A stretch of 64,000 bases of DNA from Pyricularia pennisetigena. Its lineage: Eukaryota > Ascomycota > Sordariomycetes > Magnaporthales > Pyriculariaceae. Positions 1 to 12,169 of the stretch are shown here, piece by piece; the stretch's first letter is position 1, and each line of letters begins with the position of its first letter. The translations under genes were made by a program, and so were the position numbers. A model generated the notes under the pieces. The model searched no databases. It worked only from the letters and a program-made list of their open reading frames with translations, and was not told the DNA's origin. The stretch spans positions 6,515,077 through 6,579,076 of the forward strand of contig NC_043741.1 in NCBI RefSeq assembly GCF_004337985.1, in the 5' to 3' direction.

Positions 1-301
1 GGTCGTCCTCAGTGCCGTTCTTGTCGTTGTCCTTGTCGTCGTAGCCGCCGCCATCGCCGCCGTCGTAATCATCATCCCGGTACCTGAATAGGCCTTCCTC
101 CTTGACGTCGTCCCCGATGAACTCGCCGAGCTCCGTGTCGATGGACGAGGCCCGCCTGTCCCAGGCTAGGGCGGCCTTCTTCCAGTGCACCTCGAGCGAG
201 GGGCGAGAGCGGTGGCCCGACGAGGCCGAGACGGGGGGAAGCGTCATGGGGGAGTGTTTGAGGCGGACGCCTCCGGCGACGTGGCTGGCCAGCGGGTCCA
301 T
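1..301 (-). CDS. Possible C-terminal continuation of the MARVEL gene, cut by the window edge
   Basis: On the minus strand an open frame runs from at least position 390 through an ATG at 301-299 to base 1 without a stop. It reads ...GRFRSLMDPLASHVAGG and goes on into an acidic, Asp/Gly-rich stretch. Third codon positions are mostly G or C, as in the neighbouring genes, so it looks translated. It is one frame off the MARVEL exon. A missed intron, or a one-base error in the C6/G6 run at 365-370, would join the two. It could also be a chance GC-rich open frame. The protein would be a cytoplasmic, hydrophilic tail. Confidence 0.35.
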   Translation of the reverse strand, partial: MDPLASHVAGGVRLKHSPMTLPPVSASSGHRSRPSLEVHWKKAALAWDRRASSIDTELGEFIGDDVKEEGLFRYRDDDYDGGDGGGYDDKDNDKNGTEDD

Positions 302-926
302 TAGGCTGCGGAATCTTCCTTCTTCTCGAGGGGGAGCCCGCCCGGGGCTGACGTCGACGGGGCGCCCCCCGCGCCCCTGCGGAGGCCCCCCAGGCCGCCG
401 CCGAACCCCGACTTGAAGAAGACCTCCTTGGCGGTCAACCCTGCCGTGACGGAGAAGAGGATCCATTGGAAGGAGCCAAAGGCCGTCGAGGCCCGGGCCG
501 AGCCGCATACGGGGCCGCGGCAGAAGACGAGCCCGTTGAGGAACACGGCCAGCGCGATGAAGCCGGCAAAGTAGAAGAGGACGTTGAGCGCCTCGAGTCC
601 CAGGGCGATGTATGGGTTGAAGATGCGAGGCATGAACCGGGGCACGCCCTCGACGTAGCCGAGCGTCATCAACGTCATGAGGGGTATGAAGATCAGGAAG
701 TTGATCTGAGACGGTGATGACGCCGTGGTCTCCATATTGTACCAGTTGGCGACTGAGAAGTCGGTTAGGCTATGTTAGAAGACATGTTCGAGAGAAGCTT
801 GCAGTGCAGATGACTTTTTTGAGTCCTGAGAAAGAAGAACAAAGACGTACCATATCCCGAGAGTCCCAGGATTATTATCGCGAACAGGGCCTGGGTCGCC
901 CGGATGGGGAGGAGGATTTTATTCAT
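301..926 (-). CDS. MARVEL-type integral membrane protein (two exons)
   Basis: Exons run 926-851 and 752-301; the 98-nt intron has a GTACGT donor, a TTCTAACA branch site and a CAG acceptor. The 175-residue product starts MNKILLPIRATQALFAIIIL and shows four hydrophobic helices (about residues 9-24, 40-58, 75-98 and 110-130), the layout of fungal MARVEL proteins, which sit in plasma-membrane or vesicle domains. Cysteines flank the third loop (FCRGPVC). A Gly-rich tail ends EKKEDSAA before TAA at 303-301. The start is the first ATG of the reading frame and gives a hydrophobic first helix. The tail may be artificially short, because another frame with strong coding character continues from the same place to the window edge (see 1-301). 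The fold is a confident call; the exact function is unknown. Confidence 0.72.
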
Positions 927-1010
927 CTTGGCGACGATCTGTTGCTGATGAGATTCGACAGTGTAGGAAACCGAGGAGATCGGACAGGAATTTGTGATGC
1001 TGGATCACGG

Positions 1011-1020
1011 GTATATATAA
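1011..1020 (-). promoter_or_regulatory. TATA-like box upstream of the MARVEL gene
   Basis: TTATATATAC on the minus strand lies 85-94 nt before the ATG at 926, a plausible TATA position. This is inferred from motif and spacing only. Confidence 0.35.
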
Positions 1021-3823
1021 GAAAGGAAGAAAGTGGTAGGATAAAAAGGGCCCGCCGTATATTTTGCTGCAGTGAAGGGTACAGAAAAGAGGAGAAAGAA
1101 AATAGAAAGAAAAAAAAAGGAGAGAAAACGTAAAAAAACAAATTGCCTTTGAAATGGATTTGATTCAAAACAACCGCGAGCAAGCTGACAAGCGGAAGGA
1201 GAGAAGGGGCGGGGGGTGTGGCCACGGCGAGGTAGAAAAAGAATACAGACCGGCCAAGGTTGAACTGTAGATTATGGTTTCCTCTAGCCTGACGAGCTCA
1301 TTGGATGGGTCCATCCCATGTTGCAACCTTTGCCTAGGATGTCCTATAATGGGGTTGCCTGCCACGACTTGCCATGCTCTGCACTCGCATCTTTCGCTCC
1401 GAGGATGCTGACGGGGTATCCCCTAGGTTGTATGGTACAGACGTTGCTGGATGCCGCGACTTCTGAATCCCATCTGAAACGGGGTACAGGTGGGTTCTGA
1501 TGGGCGAGCAGGGGTATGTCTTGCCGTGCCCGGGTCTTTTTTTTGGTCATCCACTTCCGGATTGTCAGTCCGCTTGGACCCAAATGTAACCCATAATTCC
1601 CTGAGCCTCTGCAGTTGATTGTGGACAATCACACCTTCAACGGCTGCGGAGAAATGCTATTCTTGTTGAAAATGGGACGCATGTATGTACATGTGCAGTA
1701 ACATTTCCAATCTCGGCCTGCAACACGTGCACTCGGCATTTGTCCTATTCTTTGTAGCTGGCTGCCCCGTTTTGTTGTTTTAAATTTCAATTCCACAGCA
1801 TGCGTTAACGGCACATAGAAAAAAAAAAAATATGGATAAAAACAAATCAAAGTTTCGTGAAGCTTAAAAAACGACTCGACTTGGATTGGCACAGATTCCA
1901 AGAAAACCCGTTTGAGGAAAAGAGCGGGAAGTAGTTCTAGACCCGCAAATAGGCTACAGTAGCTTCTTGTTCGCGTCTTAAAGCGCCATAGCGGCCAGAG
2001 CTGGAAAAGCTTCTGGGTAAATCCCCATAACCTCCCTGCCCCTCCACCCTGGTGAATGCCTAGGCTTGTTTGAATTGCTTGGCTTCATTGCTGCATTGTC
2101 TATTCAGTTCCAAGCTCTGGCGCCCAGGCTCGGAAGTCGATCGCATCGTAATGCCAAAAGCTTGACAGCCTGACCTGGTTCTTGTCTATGTCTGCGAATG
2201 GGATTTTCGTCGCCCCAAACGAAAAGCGGTAACCTTTCTAAAACTTTTCCAATGGTCGATTGTTGGAGACCCTGTAACAATGGGGGGACAAAAACGGTTA
2301 AACGGCGACAACAAGGGAATGAATGTATCGTAGTACCCATCCATACCTGTCTGTCTGTACCTTACCTGCCTCCCTAGGTAAGGTACAGTACCTAGCTAGA
2401 CTAGGTGCTATCTTTTTTTTTTTGTCTGAATTGAACAGACACGTTTCTCTCACGACATTTTTGACGAGTCAAGCCTGAACACTCGGGGGGGCTTCTTTCC
2501 CCCACGTGCTGTCCGTAATTACTCACCGACGGTACCAAACACAACTCAATTCACCATCCATTCAGTCCATCCGTACGATTGAGGCGAAGCACTAAAACGT
2601 AAATCGCGCCGAGTACCGCCTTCTGATTTGCAATAGTACAGTACTCTTAACAATATGGGCAGAACGATGAACCATATGAGCTGGATAGACGGCCCGCCCG
2701 ATTCCGACTGCTATGACCCAGCTGGTCGTTGACTGATGTCCTCTACTCAAAAGGCTTATCTTTCTGCTCCCAAAGGGATCCACAAGTTGCCAGGCTGATG
2801 TTGCAGCACAATTAGCCGTCTAGTTCAAAAAGAAACATGGTACAGTAAAATCATTCCGGGGGGGCTCTCCCCCGTTGTCGAAGCACCTCTTAGACGTCTT
2901 GGCAGTCTCCAAATTGTCAGGTCTTGGCCCCTTGGTGTAGCGGCTAGCCCATGGGGGAAGGGAACGACCTAGGATTTTGTAGGAGAGGTTTCCCATTTCT
3001 GTTTGGTTGCAATGTTTCAAAGGAGGGGCCAAGTAGGAGTTGGGGGTAGTAGTGTTGCCTCGCGCATGGGGCAGAACGAAAAGCATCCAGGGTTTGTCTG
3101 CAGGCATCATGGGATTCGTGCTGCAGTTTGGACATTACAGGATGGGAAACATTAGTAGATGTCGATGAAGAGCCGGGCCTGTCGAATTGCGGCGCTCTGG
3201 TCAAGGGTCGAAACAGATAGGACCCAGGGTTGGACGCTCGGTTTAGGAGGCGATGTCACCCCAAAAGCAACGCTCAGCTCTAACACACTTCTTCTTCAAC
3301 ACCTCCCAGAATTATCCACATCAAATAGTCCAGGTCCTGATGGATCCTACCACAGCGAAAGGAGATTTTTGCCGATGCTACTTACTTCTGTCTGTCCATC
3401 TTTGGCCTGGTGCTACTTTCGGAGACCTGACCGCTGTGGATTCTTGGGATTGCTTATCCATAACCCCCCGGCTGAGGCCATTACAACAGGTAAGAGTTCC
3501 AGGGATCAAGCCCGCGGCTGCTCTTGCCGTTTCTTTGCGCATGAGTCCGTCCTCGCCGACATGGTGCCACCCAACGGTCAGTCAGTGTCTTTTGTTCGAC
3601 ACGACACGAACGCTCGGATGAAATAATGTTGGCAAGTAATGAAGGTTCGTTTTGACTCGAATGCTCCCTTGTCAGCAGCAAGAAACTGATTAGAGCAAAA
3701 TGCTGTTTAGCAAGGTAATCAAGCACCTAAGTTTTTTGTTGTTTGCCGCTAGCGTGAGTTTTTCTAATCCCAACGGCTGATTGCGGTGTCAAATACGGTT
3801 TTGGTCTGAAGCTATGTTAGCCT

Positions 3824-3827
<4 letters not shown>

Positions 3828-3858
<31 letters not shown>
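3828..3858. repeat. Poly(T) tract, 31 nt
   Basis: An uninterrupted run of T in intergenic DNA. Runs of similar size recur at 25125-25151, 49609-49634 and 57429-57473 and are a habit of this genome. Confidence 0.95.
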
Positions 3859-3859
<1 letters not shown>

Positions 3860-5335
3860 TGTCTGTCCAAGAATTCGGGCGAGGTGGGAACAAGTCTGCT
3901 CTGGTTCTAGCTAGATCTAGTCAATAACGATCCGATTCCAAGAACCGACAATAACAATGACTTGGTATATGTCATGGAGCATGTCGCCTAGTGGACGATC
4001 CCCGACGATGTACGAGGCATGTAGATGAACATTTAGCGGCGACTGTAAAATCTAAAATTGAGTGCAATGCAGGGTGTGTGTGTGTGTTCCGTAACTCCCG
4101 TTCCTGAAAATTTCGGCCGACTTTGAACAGTCCGATGTGGGCCAACGCATGCGCCGGAGCCGCAAGCATCCCGCCAGCTGTGCCACGGCTCTGCGCGCAG
4201 CTGTCCCGACCGACAATGGAGCGAGAATCTGTATGGTCGCTCCGGCTTGGTTCACGCGGAGTAAATCTGGCCTTGCGTAACGCCAAGCTGCAGCACCAAG
4301 CTGTTGCAAGATCTATACCCTTATTGCCGTTCAAGCCGTTGCGTCGACGGCAACCTGGTCCCTCCTTCAGAATACTGAGCTGAACAGCTTCTCGATTGGA
4401 TAATGTCCAAAAGTACACCTTTCAAATAATAAACACGCTAGGGCGAGTTCAGGTGATCTGGTCGTGTAGCCTTTTTGTGCTACTCGAGCGGTTTTCAGGG
4501 TAGCTACATTACTTTTTCTAAATCTTTAGTCTTTGTCTTTCACATGCTATGACGAGTGATGCGACTTTGCTGATTGGTTCTATCCGACGCGACTCGTGGG
4601 GAAAATTCCGATCTGCCAGCAGAACAACTGGGCATTCATGGCGTTCTTCCAAGAGGTCTGTTGGAAAGCCACGGGCGAAAAAGAAAGAACGAATAAATGG
4701 GGAACAGCGAATTTAACTGTTCGTGATAGGCCTACGTCACACGGATTTCTCGGAGGGGTTGTCGGCTACTGCTTGGAACAAGTGACCTTTTTGAAGTTCG
4801 ACTTTTCCTTCCACAGTAGCCAGAGAGTCAATCAACCGAGGTCAAACTACTGGAACTGGATTGGACGGAACGCGAGCTGAGGGCCGAGGCCGTCCGCTCA
4901 ACGAGCCCCACCCCCAGCTTTTTGGTAGGTCAGCCTACATCGCCAAGCTATTCCTTGCAACACTATGTCGCTGCTGCTTGGTTTTGCCAGTCTGCCATAT
5001 ACTTCTCCTTCCTTTCTTCAGAAAAAAAAGGAGAGAGAGGTTTGTACTGTAATTGTTTTTTTCCATGATCCTGTCCGAAGAAAGGTCCATTTTTACCTCC
5101 TGGCATAAGCATTAGAGCTTCTCTGCGCCGTCTCATTTAGTTCTAGAACTAGAAAAGGCTTCTAGCGTGTGCCGTTATACTGTCCATCCGCTTTACATCC
5201 GAACCTGGTTGCGCAATCAACAAACAAGATCTTGTTCCAACCACCAATAATCCAGCCTGCGAGTGCTCCGACCCCCTCATCATCCTAACTTAGTTGCCCA
5301 TTGAGTTTTCCGTCCCGAGCCCTCCGGACGATACC

Positions 5336-7540
5336 ATGGCGCCCCCGAAATATGTCGATGACGAATCCTTTATCAAGTGGACGTCGGAGCAGCCGCCTCC
5401 CGGCGCTCCCTACGCGCTCCCCGTGCCCAACACTCAACGCCCAAATCGGACTCCGGTGTACCGTCACTGGAAGCTGACCGATGGGCCCCTGATTTCGAGG
5501 TTTTCCGACAAGATCCGGACGATGCATGAGATCTTTGAGGATTCCGTCAAGAAGAACGCGAACAAGAAATTCCTCGGCTGGCGGGCCTGGAATCCCGAGA
5601 AGAGGGCTCACGACCCCAAGTACACATACATGACCTATGCCGAAGGTGCCGAGCGGCGGAAGAACATCGGTGCCGGAGTCGTAGAGCTGCACAAGCGGAT
5701 TGGCGTCACGGCTGATAAGTATGGTGTTGGACTCTGGGCACCCAACTGCCCCCAGTGGCAGCTATTCGACCTTGGCTGTATGTCCCAGTCTTTGTGGTCA
5801 GTCTCCCTGTACGAGACCCTGGGGCCCGAGACCTCGGAATACATCATCAACCACAGCGAGCTTGTTTGCGTTGCGAGCTCGCTGCCTCACATCCCGCAGT
5901 TGATCAAGCTTGCGCCCAGAACCCCAGGCCTTAAGATGATCATCTCGCTCGACCCGCTCGATAACGGTGAACCTGCCAACAGCACCAAGCTTTCTCTGCT
6001 CAACCAAATGGCGGCCGATGCAGGCATCCAAATTTTCTCTCTGGAACAGGTCGAAACCATCGGCGCACAGTCCGGGAGGCCCATGCGCCCTCCCCACGAG
6101 GACGACATCATCACCATTAACTATACCTCTGGTACCACCGGAAACCCTAAGGGAGTCGTCCTGAAGCACAGCCATGGTGTCGCCGCCATCTACGCTGCCA
6201 TATGCATGGGTCAGTTCCGAAACGGTGACCAGCACATGTCCTACTTGCCTCTGGCCCACATCTATGGCCGTATGCAGGACCAGCTTAGTTTTGCCATCGG
6301 CGGCACGACAAGCTTCTTCCGTGGTGATGTCCTGGGTCTCGTCGAGGATCTCAAGCTCGTGCGACCCAATTACTTCTGCTCGGTCCCCAGGCTGTACAAC
6401 CGCTTTGCTCAGTCTATTCGTATTGCCACAGTCGAGTCCCAGGGCTTCAAGGGATCGATGGCGCGCCACATTGTCGACGCCAAGAAGGCGAGCATGAAGC
6501 TGCCCCCAGGCCAGGCAACAAACAAGCAGTGGCTGTACGACAGGATCTGGTCGCCCAAGGTGCGACAGGCCGTCGGTTTGGACCGCGCGCGCTTCATGAT
6601 CAGCGGCAGCGCTCAGCTTGATCCGGATGTCCAGGAGTTCCTCCGTGCCGCTTTCGCCAACGACTTTTACCAGGGTTTTGGCATGACCGAGACCTACGGA
6701 AACGGCACCGTCCAACAGCCTGGTGATTTGACCTTGGGTATCCTCGGTGGACCATGTGTTGCCATGGAGTACTGTGTCGAGTCCGTCCCGGATCTCGAGT
6801 ACACTATTACAGACAAGCAAGGGCCGCGTGGTGAGCTGTTGGTTCGTGGACCGACCGTCTTTAGCGAATATTACAAGAACCCCGAGGAGACAGCCAAGAC
6901 GGTCGAGGCCGATGGCTGGTTCCACACAGGCGACATCGTCCAAGTCGACAAGCTCGGGCGCATCCAGATTATTGACCGCAAAAAGAACGTGCTCAAGCTG
7001 GCCCAGGGTGAATACATCTCGCCCGAGCGCCTCGAGAATGTGTACATGGGTAGCTCGAACCTGATTGCGACCGCCTTTGTCCATGGTGATGGCAAGGAGT
7101 CGAGCCTCGTGGCGGTCTTCGGCGTTGACCCTGAACACTTTGCTCCATTGGCGTCCAAGATCATGGGCAAGACCATCGCGCCTACAGACGCGGAGGCGAT
7201 CAAGGAGGCGTGCGGCGACGCAAACGTCATGAAGCACTTTATGAAGCACATTGACGAGATTGGACGGTCCCACAAGTTCAACAGCTACGAGAAGGTCAAG
7301 GCTGCTCATCTGGCCCTGGATCCCTTCAGCGTCGACAATGGGATCTTTACGCCTACGTAAGTTCACTTTGACTCGATTTTATTTGCCCGTATTCTCGAGC
7401 TTGCTGATGCTAACTCTATTTTTCTCGAACCTACCAGACTCAAACTCAAGCGCCCTCAAGCAGCCCGGGCTTTCAGGAACGAGATCGATCGCATGTACGC
7501 CGAGATCAACTCTCAACCGTCGGCCAAGGCCAAGCTGTAG
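5336..7540 (+). CDS. Long-chain fatty acyl-CoA synthetase, peroxisomal (Faa2-like)
   Basis: Exons 5336-7356 and 7438-7540 give 707 residues. The enzyme activates long-chain fatty acids to acyl-CoA using ATP, here probably for peroxisomal beta-oxidation. It belongs to the ANL superfamily: the AMP-binding P-loop YTSGTTGNPKG is at residues 263-273, and the FACS-type motif from DGWFHTGD through DRKKNVLKLAQGEY is near 525-550. The second exon ends SAKAKL, and the terminal AKL is a canonical PTS1 peroxisomal import signal. The start is the ATG at 5336 in good context (ACCATGG). The frame is open upstream to a TTG at 5294, but no upstream ATG exists. The intron (7357-7437) has donor GTAAGT, branch site GCTAACT and acceptor CAG. 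The donor contains an in-frame TAA, so retention would give a 674-residue form without the PTS1. Confidence 0.93.
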
Positions 7541-8971
7541 GGACGGGGCATTGGCGTGATATCTGGAGGTATTCGTGGTTCATGTAAATGCTTAGACCAT
7601 CGATATCGTTCCTGTCAGATTATATACCACATGTGTTCTTTTCGGCTTATGAATAAACTTGCTGCCTTGATACAACTGGGATGTTTCCTAATTCTTTTTT
7701 AAGCCGTGAGATTCGCCTGGTGTTATACCCGTCTATTAAAGCGGGTTGACAGGTAGTCTCAACACAGATATAGATTATGAGGGCTATTTCGTTGCCCTCC
7801 TATGACGTCAAGCAGATCAGCCTGGCTGCAATAGCTTTGTGCATTTTTGAATGAGGAACGTAAATAGATTTTAAGGTTGGAGTCACTTGCAGGGGTTTCT
7901 GTCTCGAAAGAAAACAAGAACCTTGTTACAAATTACAGCTTAGGTTTCGCTGAGATATTATATGCAGGTTTCAAATACTTGGGAAGTAAACAACAGTTAG
8001 TTACCTTGCACCAGACCAATTCCGTACTAACTAATACAACCCCTGACCTGAAAGATCATAGCATCCCATAGAACCAGATTTTCTCACAGCAGCAGAGAGA
8101 GAGAGAGAGAGAGATGTCATATTTCAGTTCTGTTTTGTTTTCCACATGCATTAACACGCGGCGGAAAGTGGGTCTCGAATCCGGCGATCGGATCCGGGGA
8201 AGCGGACGAACGATTCTGTATGCGAATGCACAACGCATTGCGTAACAGAATTTCACCGCAGGACAGACATGGAGCTATTTAGGCCTTTTGAAGGCTCAGG
8301 AACAATTTGGCAACTAAACAGTGGAGGTTTGCTTGCACAAGCAAACAATCTGAAATTGACGTGTTATATTATAGTGTACAACGTTGCGCCCTGCAGAGTT
8401 GACAGCTTTCTTTGGTCGGTGCGGTGCATCTATAAACGACCAAAAATACTGCCAACAACTTGGACTGAAAGCTTGATAATTGGGAAAGATAATTTGCGCG
8501 ACTTCTCACAAATAATATATGACACTAAATAGAATAAAGAAAGGCCCTCGGATTTCTAAAAGTCAATATTACAGGATAAAATATTTGCATTTTTAAAATG
8601 AAATTTTTTTATAAAATACTGCTAGTAAGTTTTTAAATGCCACCTAGACCATTTTTAAGTTATTTTCTAATTTACGAACAACCAGGTGAAATAACTTGGT
8701 AAAAATCCACCAAAAATGGTTTCAAATCTGCCCCACCTTCTGTAATTCCTTGTTTTCCAACGACCAAATCGAACGATTACTTTTTGCTTTAAAATTTAAA
8801 CAAAAGTGCCTTGATTAAATTGCGACATTCATGACATTTTGGAGCTTGGAAGCCAAAAAGAAGCTAAACACGCTTCGACGCGTCGGCGAGATGAGGTAGG
8901 CCGTTTCAAGAGAGCAAAAACCCGCGCCGGCGTGTTACGGATCTTCAGAAAGCGATTCAGCTTCCCCGAGC
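7541..8971. other. Intergenic, AT-rich region, no gene seen
   Basis: After the acyl-CoA synthetase the base composition falls to AT-rich, most strongly at 8520-8870. There is an AG microsatellite at about 8092-8114. No open frame resembles a protein family. It may be a decayed repeat (see the inverted repeat at 8648-8710). Confidence 0.55.
8648..8710. repeat. Imperfect inverted repeat in an AT-rich island (possible MITE relic)
   Basis: AAGTTATTT at 8657-8665 is matched by its reverse complement AAATAACTT at 8689-8697. The outer flanks continue the pairing imperfectly: CCACCTAGACCATTTTT on the left against GGTAAAAATCCACC on the right. The 23-nt centre could be a hairpin loop. Element ends and target duplication cannot be fixed by eye. 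Confidence 0.35.
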
Positions 8972-11900
8972 ATGACATTAACTATAGTGGCTACGAGAAC
9001 TAGGCATCATGTCATCGATCTTACATCTGATGTTATCGATCTGACAGCCGATGACGAGCAGGAAACGGTGACGAGCAAACTGCTCCTAGCTCAGCGCGTC
9101 GATAGGGCAGTGTCGCCGCCGCCCGCGAAGAGGGTCAAGTACGAACACCACGGCCCGCAGCAGCAACGCCATCACCTCTCTCTCAGATCGCCTGCACCTC
9201 AACCATCCCACCGCGAAGCTACCTATCGCCACGACGGTGCCCAGAAACAAGCATCGGCTGCGAATGCGACAAGACGGCCCGAACGCGTGCCCGAAACGCG
9301 TCCCATAAGGCCGCCCGCCAGACCTTCACCTCCCACCCAACATGCTGCAGCCTCGTCGGCCGGAATCGGCGCGAGGCAGCTACAAGCCGCACCTGCACCT
9401 TCACCACTACCACCACCGCAAGACCTATCAGCTCATGGAGGCAAACGAGAGCAGAGAGCGGTGGGACGTATATCCCGCGACAGGTCGGAGATGCGATGGG
9501 AGCCGAATTCGAGGCCATATCTGTACCAGAGAACGCGGCGAAAGCTGAGATACCTTGGCAGCCAACCTCACCGAATGGACTGCAAAGACGGTAGTGTGGT
9601 CCACGTTGACTTCACAGCTGCTGAGGCCAACCTGGTGCTCAGTGTCCTGGCGCGCGAGCCAGTCCCAGACTCTGAGCTAGCCAGGGGCCGCGTTCTTGAC
9701 AAAACCATGCTCAAGGGTCTGGCCAGGAGGGGTCTTGCGGACAAGGTCCGGCTTAAAGAGCTGGCTACACTCAAGATGCCAGGCAGGGCGAAAGAGGATA
9801 TCATATCCTTCGTCAAGGACATAGCGAAGGGCGCCGTTGGGATAGGTCAAATATTCGTTCTCAAGCATCAAGATGGCACCGGCAGCAGGGACGAACAACG
9901 TAATGCGGACTTCTTTCGTTTGCTTGCCACCAGGCAAACGTTGGGAAGCAACCATGACGCGTTCGTTCTGGGTGACACATACGTGGATGTCCGCTGTGGA
10001 CTCAGCAATGCAGTCGAAGATGAGTTGAGCTTGCGAAGAGAGTGGCATGGCGCTGCTGGAGACATTATTACTCTGTCATGGACTTCGGACAATGCCTTCA
10101 TCGCAGGGGCGACGACACATAGCGACCCCTGGAATCAACAGTATAATAAAAAGGGCAACCTCATGCTGGGCTCAGTCCCGAACAAGACCATCCGCATGTT
10201 CCCGGACCATCGAATCCTGAGGCCCATTGTTGATAAGGGTGACAATGCGACTGATGAGATGGTTCAAAGTCAGTCCCCATGGTTATATACGTCGGTGGTC
10301 TTTTCGGCATATGATGACGGCATTGCATATACCTGCGGGTTCGACAACACGGCCAAAATTTGGACCGTGAAAGACGACGGCACATCTATGAAGCTTATGG
10401 GAACATGGCCTCATGCGGGAAAGGTCAACTATGTAGTGCCTTCCATACACCGAGAGGCCGACGAGTCTTTTAGGATGGTCGCCACGGCCGCAGATGTGTC
10501 CCCAGATGCTGTTCGCGTATACCGGATTAACAAATGCGATACCAACATCTCGGCTTGTCAATACAGGACCTTTTCAGCCAGCCGCACCACTGGCGAAGGT
10601 AGCGACAAATGGGCATATTGTCCCGCCACGATGGCATGGGGCCGGACGCCCGGCCTGACTGGGCATCTCCTTCTCGTTGGTTATTCTCCGCGAAGCCTCA
10701 GCGACAACGACAACGACATTCCTGAAGACAAACGCAACTCGGGTGAGCTGCGCCTTTGGGATGGCAACACAGGCGAGGCTTGGAAGGTATCTACGGCGTC
10801 CATGTGCAACGTCTTTGAGGTCGCCTGGCACCCGAATAAAAAGGTTTTTGCGGCTGCCGTGTCGCCGTCGGGTGAAAGGGGAGACGAGACCAGAACTCAA
10901 ATCCGTCTGTACTCGTCGTACAAAATTGGCGAGTCTGCGAACAAGGTTTATTCCGAGTTCAAATGCCTCGACTGCGTGGCAACGGGGATCAACTACGGCC
11001 TAACCATCATGTGAGTTGACAGGAAACCTTGGCCTTTTGATTGCTTTGAATTTCTTTTGCTGACATCGGTATAGGCCATATGGACCTAGGGCATCCTACG
11101 TGGCGGCGGGTTGTACAGACGGCAACACCTACGTCTGGGATACGGAAGCTCCCGAGAGCACGCCATGTCAAGTGCTCTGCCATGGACGTAAGTTTATGCG
11201 GTTATTGTGCTTTATCCAGCTGGAAGCTATATCTGACGGTTAACAACCCCAGGACCAATTCTTGACCCGATCGAAGACCTCGAGACTGAAGACGTTGGAG
11301 TGCAGTTTATGGCCTGGGGAAAATCCCTTGAGCGACTTTACACAGGATCGACAGACGGCACCGTCAAGGTGTGGAATGTCCGCGCCGAAGGTAATCCTCT
11401 GGTGAGGGTGCTTTTGAAATGCAAGCGGGCTGTCACGTCAGGCGCCTTTTCTCCTGACAAATCAAAGCTCATTATCGGCGATGCAAGCGGTGCCTTTTAT
11501 CTGTTGACGACTCATGATAATGCCGAAGATGAATGGGATGGCGAGGAGGAAACACCAACAAAATGTAGCCAAGTGGAAGAACGGGTCATTCGGATCCCAT
11601 GTGAAGACGGGAGCTTCGTCACGCGACGCCTGCCCAATGTTGTCGATCCGCACCCAGATCCTCCAGATCCCACGCACGATGCAGCCGGTAACCTTCTTCG
11701 GCAGGAAGTCGGCGTTCAGCCGGGGAAGTTGTTTCTGGATCAGCAGCAGCTGGTGCTCCACAAGAGTCGTCTGGTCGGCGCGGTTCAGGGCCCACGATAC
11801 GCCGAGACGGGCCTCTACCGCTTGGATTACCACATGGACAAAACCGATGGGCAATCGCCCTTGCTGGCTATGCACGAAAGACAGCAGCAGGAGAGCAAAC

Positions 11901-12169
11901 TCCAGTACTCCAAAACGACCGTCGTGGGAGCAAGATCCCGGCGGGGGATCTTCCGGCGGGCTGATGATGCCCAGGACCGAGTCGCGGAGCTACATCGGCA
12001 GAACGTCGCCAAGAGCTTTGATATAAGCAGTCTGGATCATGATACCCGACGTGCGCTCGAGGCAGAGGGCGCTGAGCTGAACCCCGACCTGCTTGAGTAT
12101 GATGATGACAGCGATGAGAGTGAAGACGATGCGCAGGCTATCGATGATGTTATGATACTAAGTGAATAG
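8972..12169 (+). CDS. Large WD40-repeat protein, Rik1-associated factor 1 / DIM-9-like
   Basis: Exons 8972-11010, 11075-11187 and 11253-12169 give 1022 residues. The N-terminus carries two adjacent VIDLT motifs (about residues 14-26), typical SUMO-interaction motifs followed by acidic residues, and then a disordered Pro/Gln/Arg-rich region to about 170. A middle globular part and a C-terminal beta-propeller follow, with WD-type blade ends such as AKIWTV, LRLWDG, YVWDTE and VKVWNVR. The tail is acidic (YDDDSDESEDDAQ). The overall look recalls Raf1/Clr8 of the fission-yeast CLRC complex and Neurospora DIM-9, substrate receptors for CUL4-DDB1 in heterochromatin formation, but that assignment is from memory of the family and is tentative. 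Introns have GTGAGT and GTAAGT donors. The next gene downstream is also a WD40 protein. Confidence 0.8.

Larger units (their letters stand above)
927..5335. other. Intergenic region, no gene seen
   Basis: About 4.4 kb. Open frames here are short, mutually overlapping and without recognisable domains. The longest, at 3159-3626, is low-complexity in composition and has no family resemblance. The stretch holds purine-rich tracts near 1080-1135, a T31 run at 3828-3858, a CT-rich stretch before the acyl-CoA synthetase, and stop codons in all frames elsewhere. No tRNA or transposase signature was found. Confidence 0.6.

Noticed and set aside
3159..3626. 155-codon open frame
   Set aside because: No domain, overlapped by a second frame of similar length, and codon use unlike the real genes.
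5294..5335. Upstream TTG start of the acyl-CoA synthetase
   Set aside because: Not an ATG; the ATG at 5336 has a strong context.
5798..7366. 522-codon open frame on the minus strand
   Set aside because: Antisense shadow of the acyl-CoA synthetase, with no family motifs.
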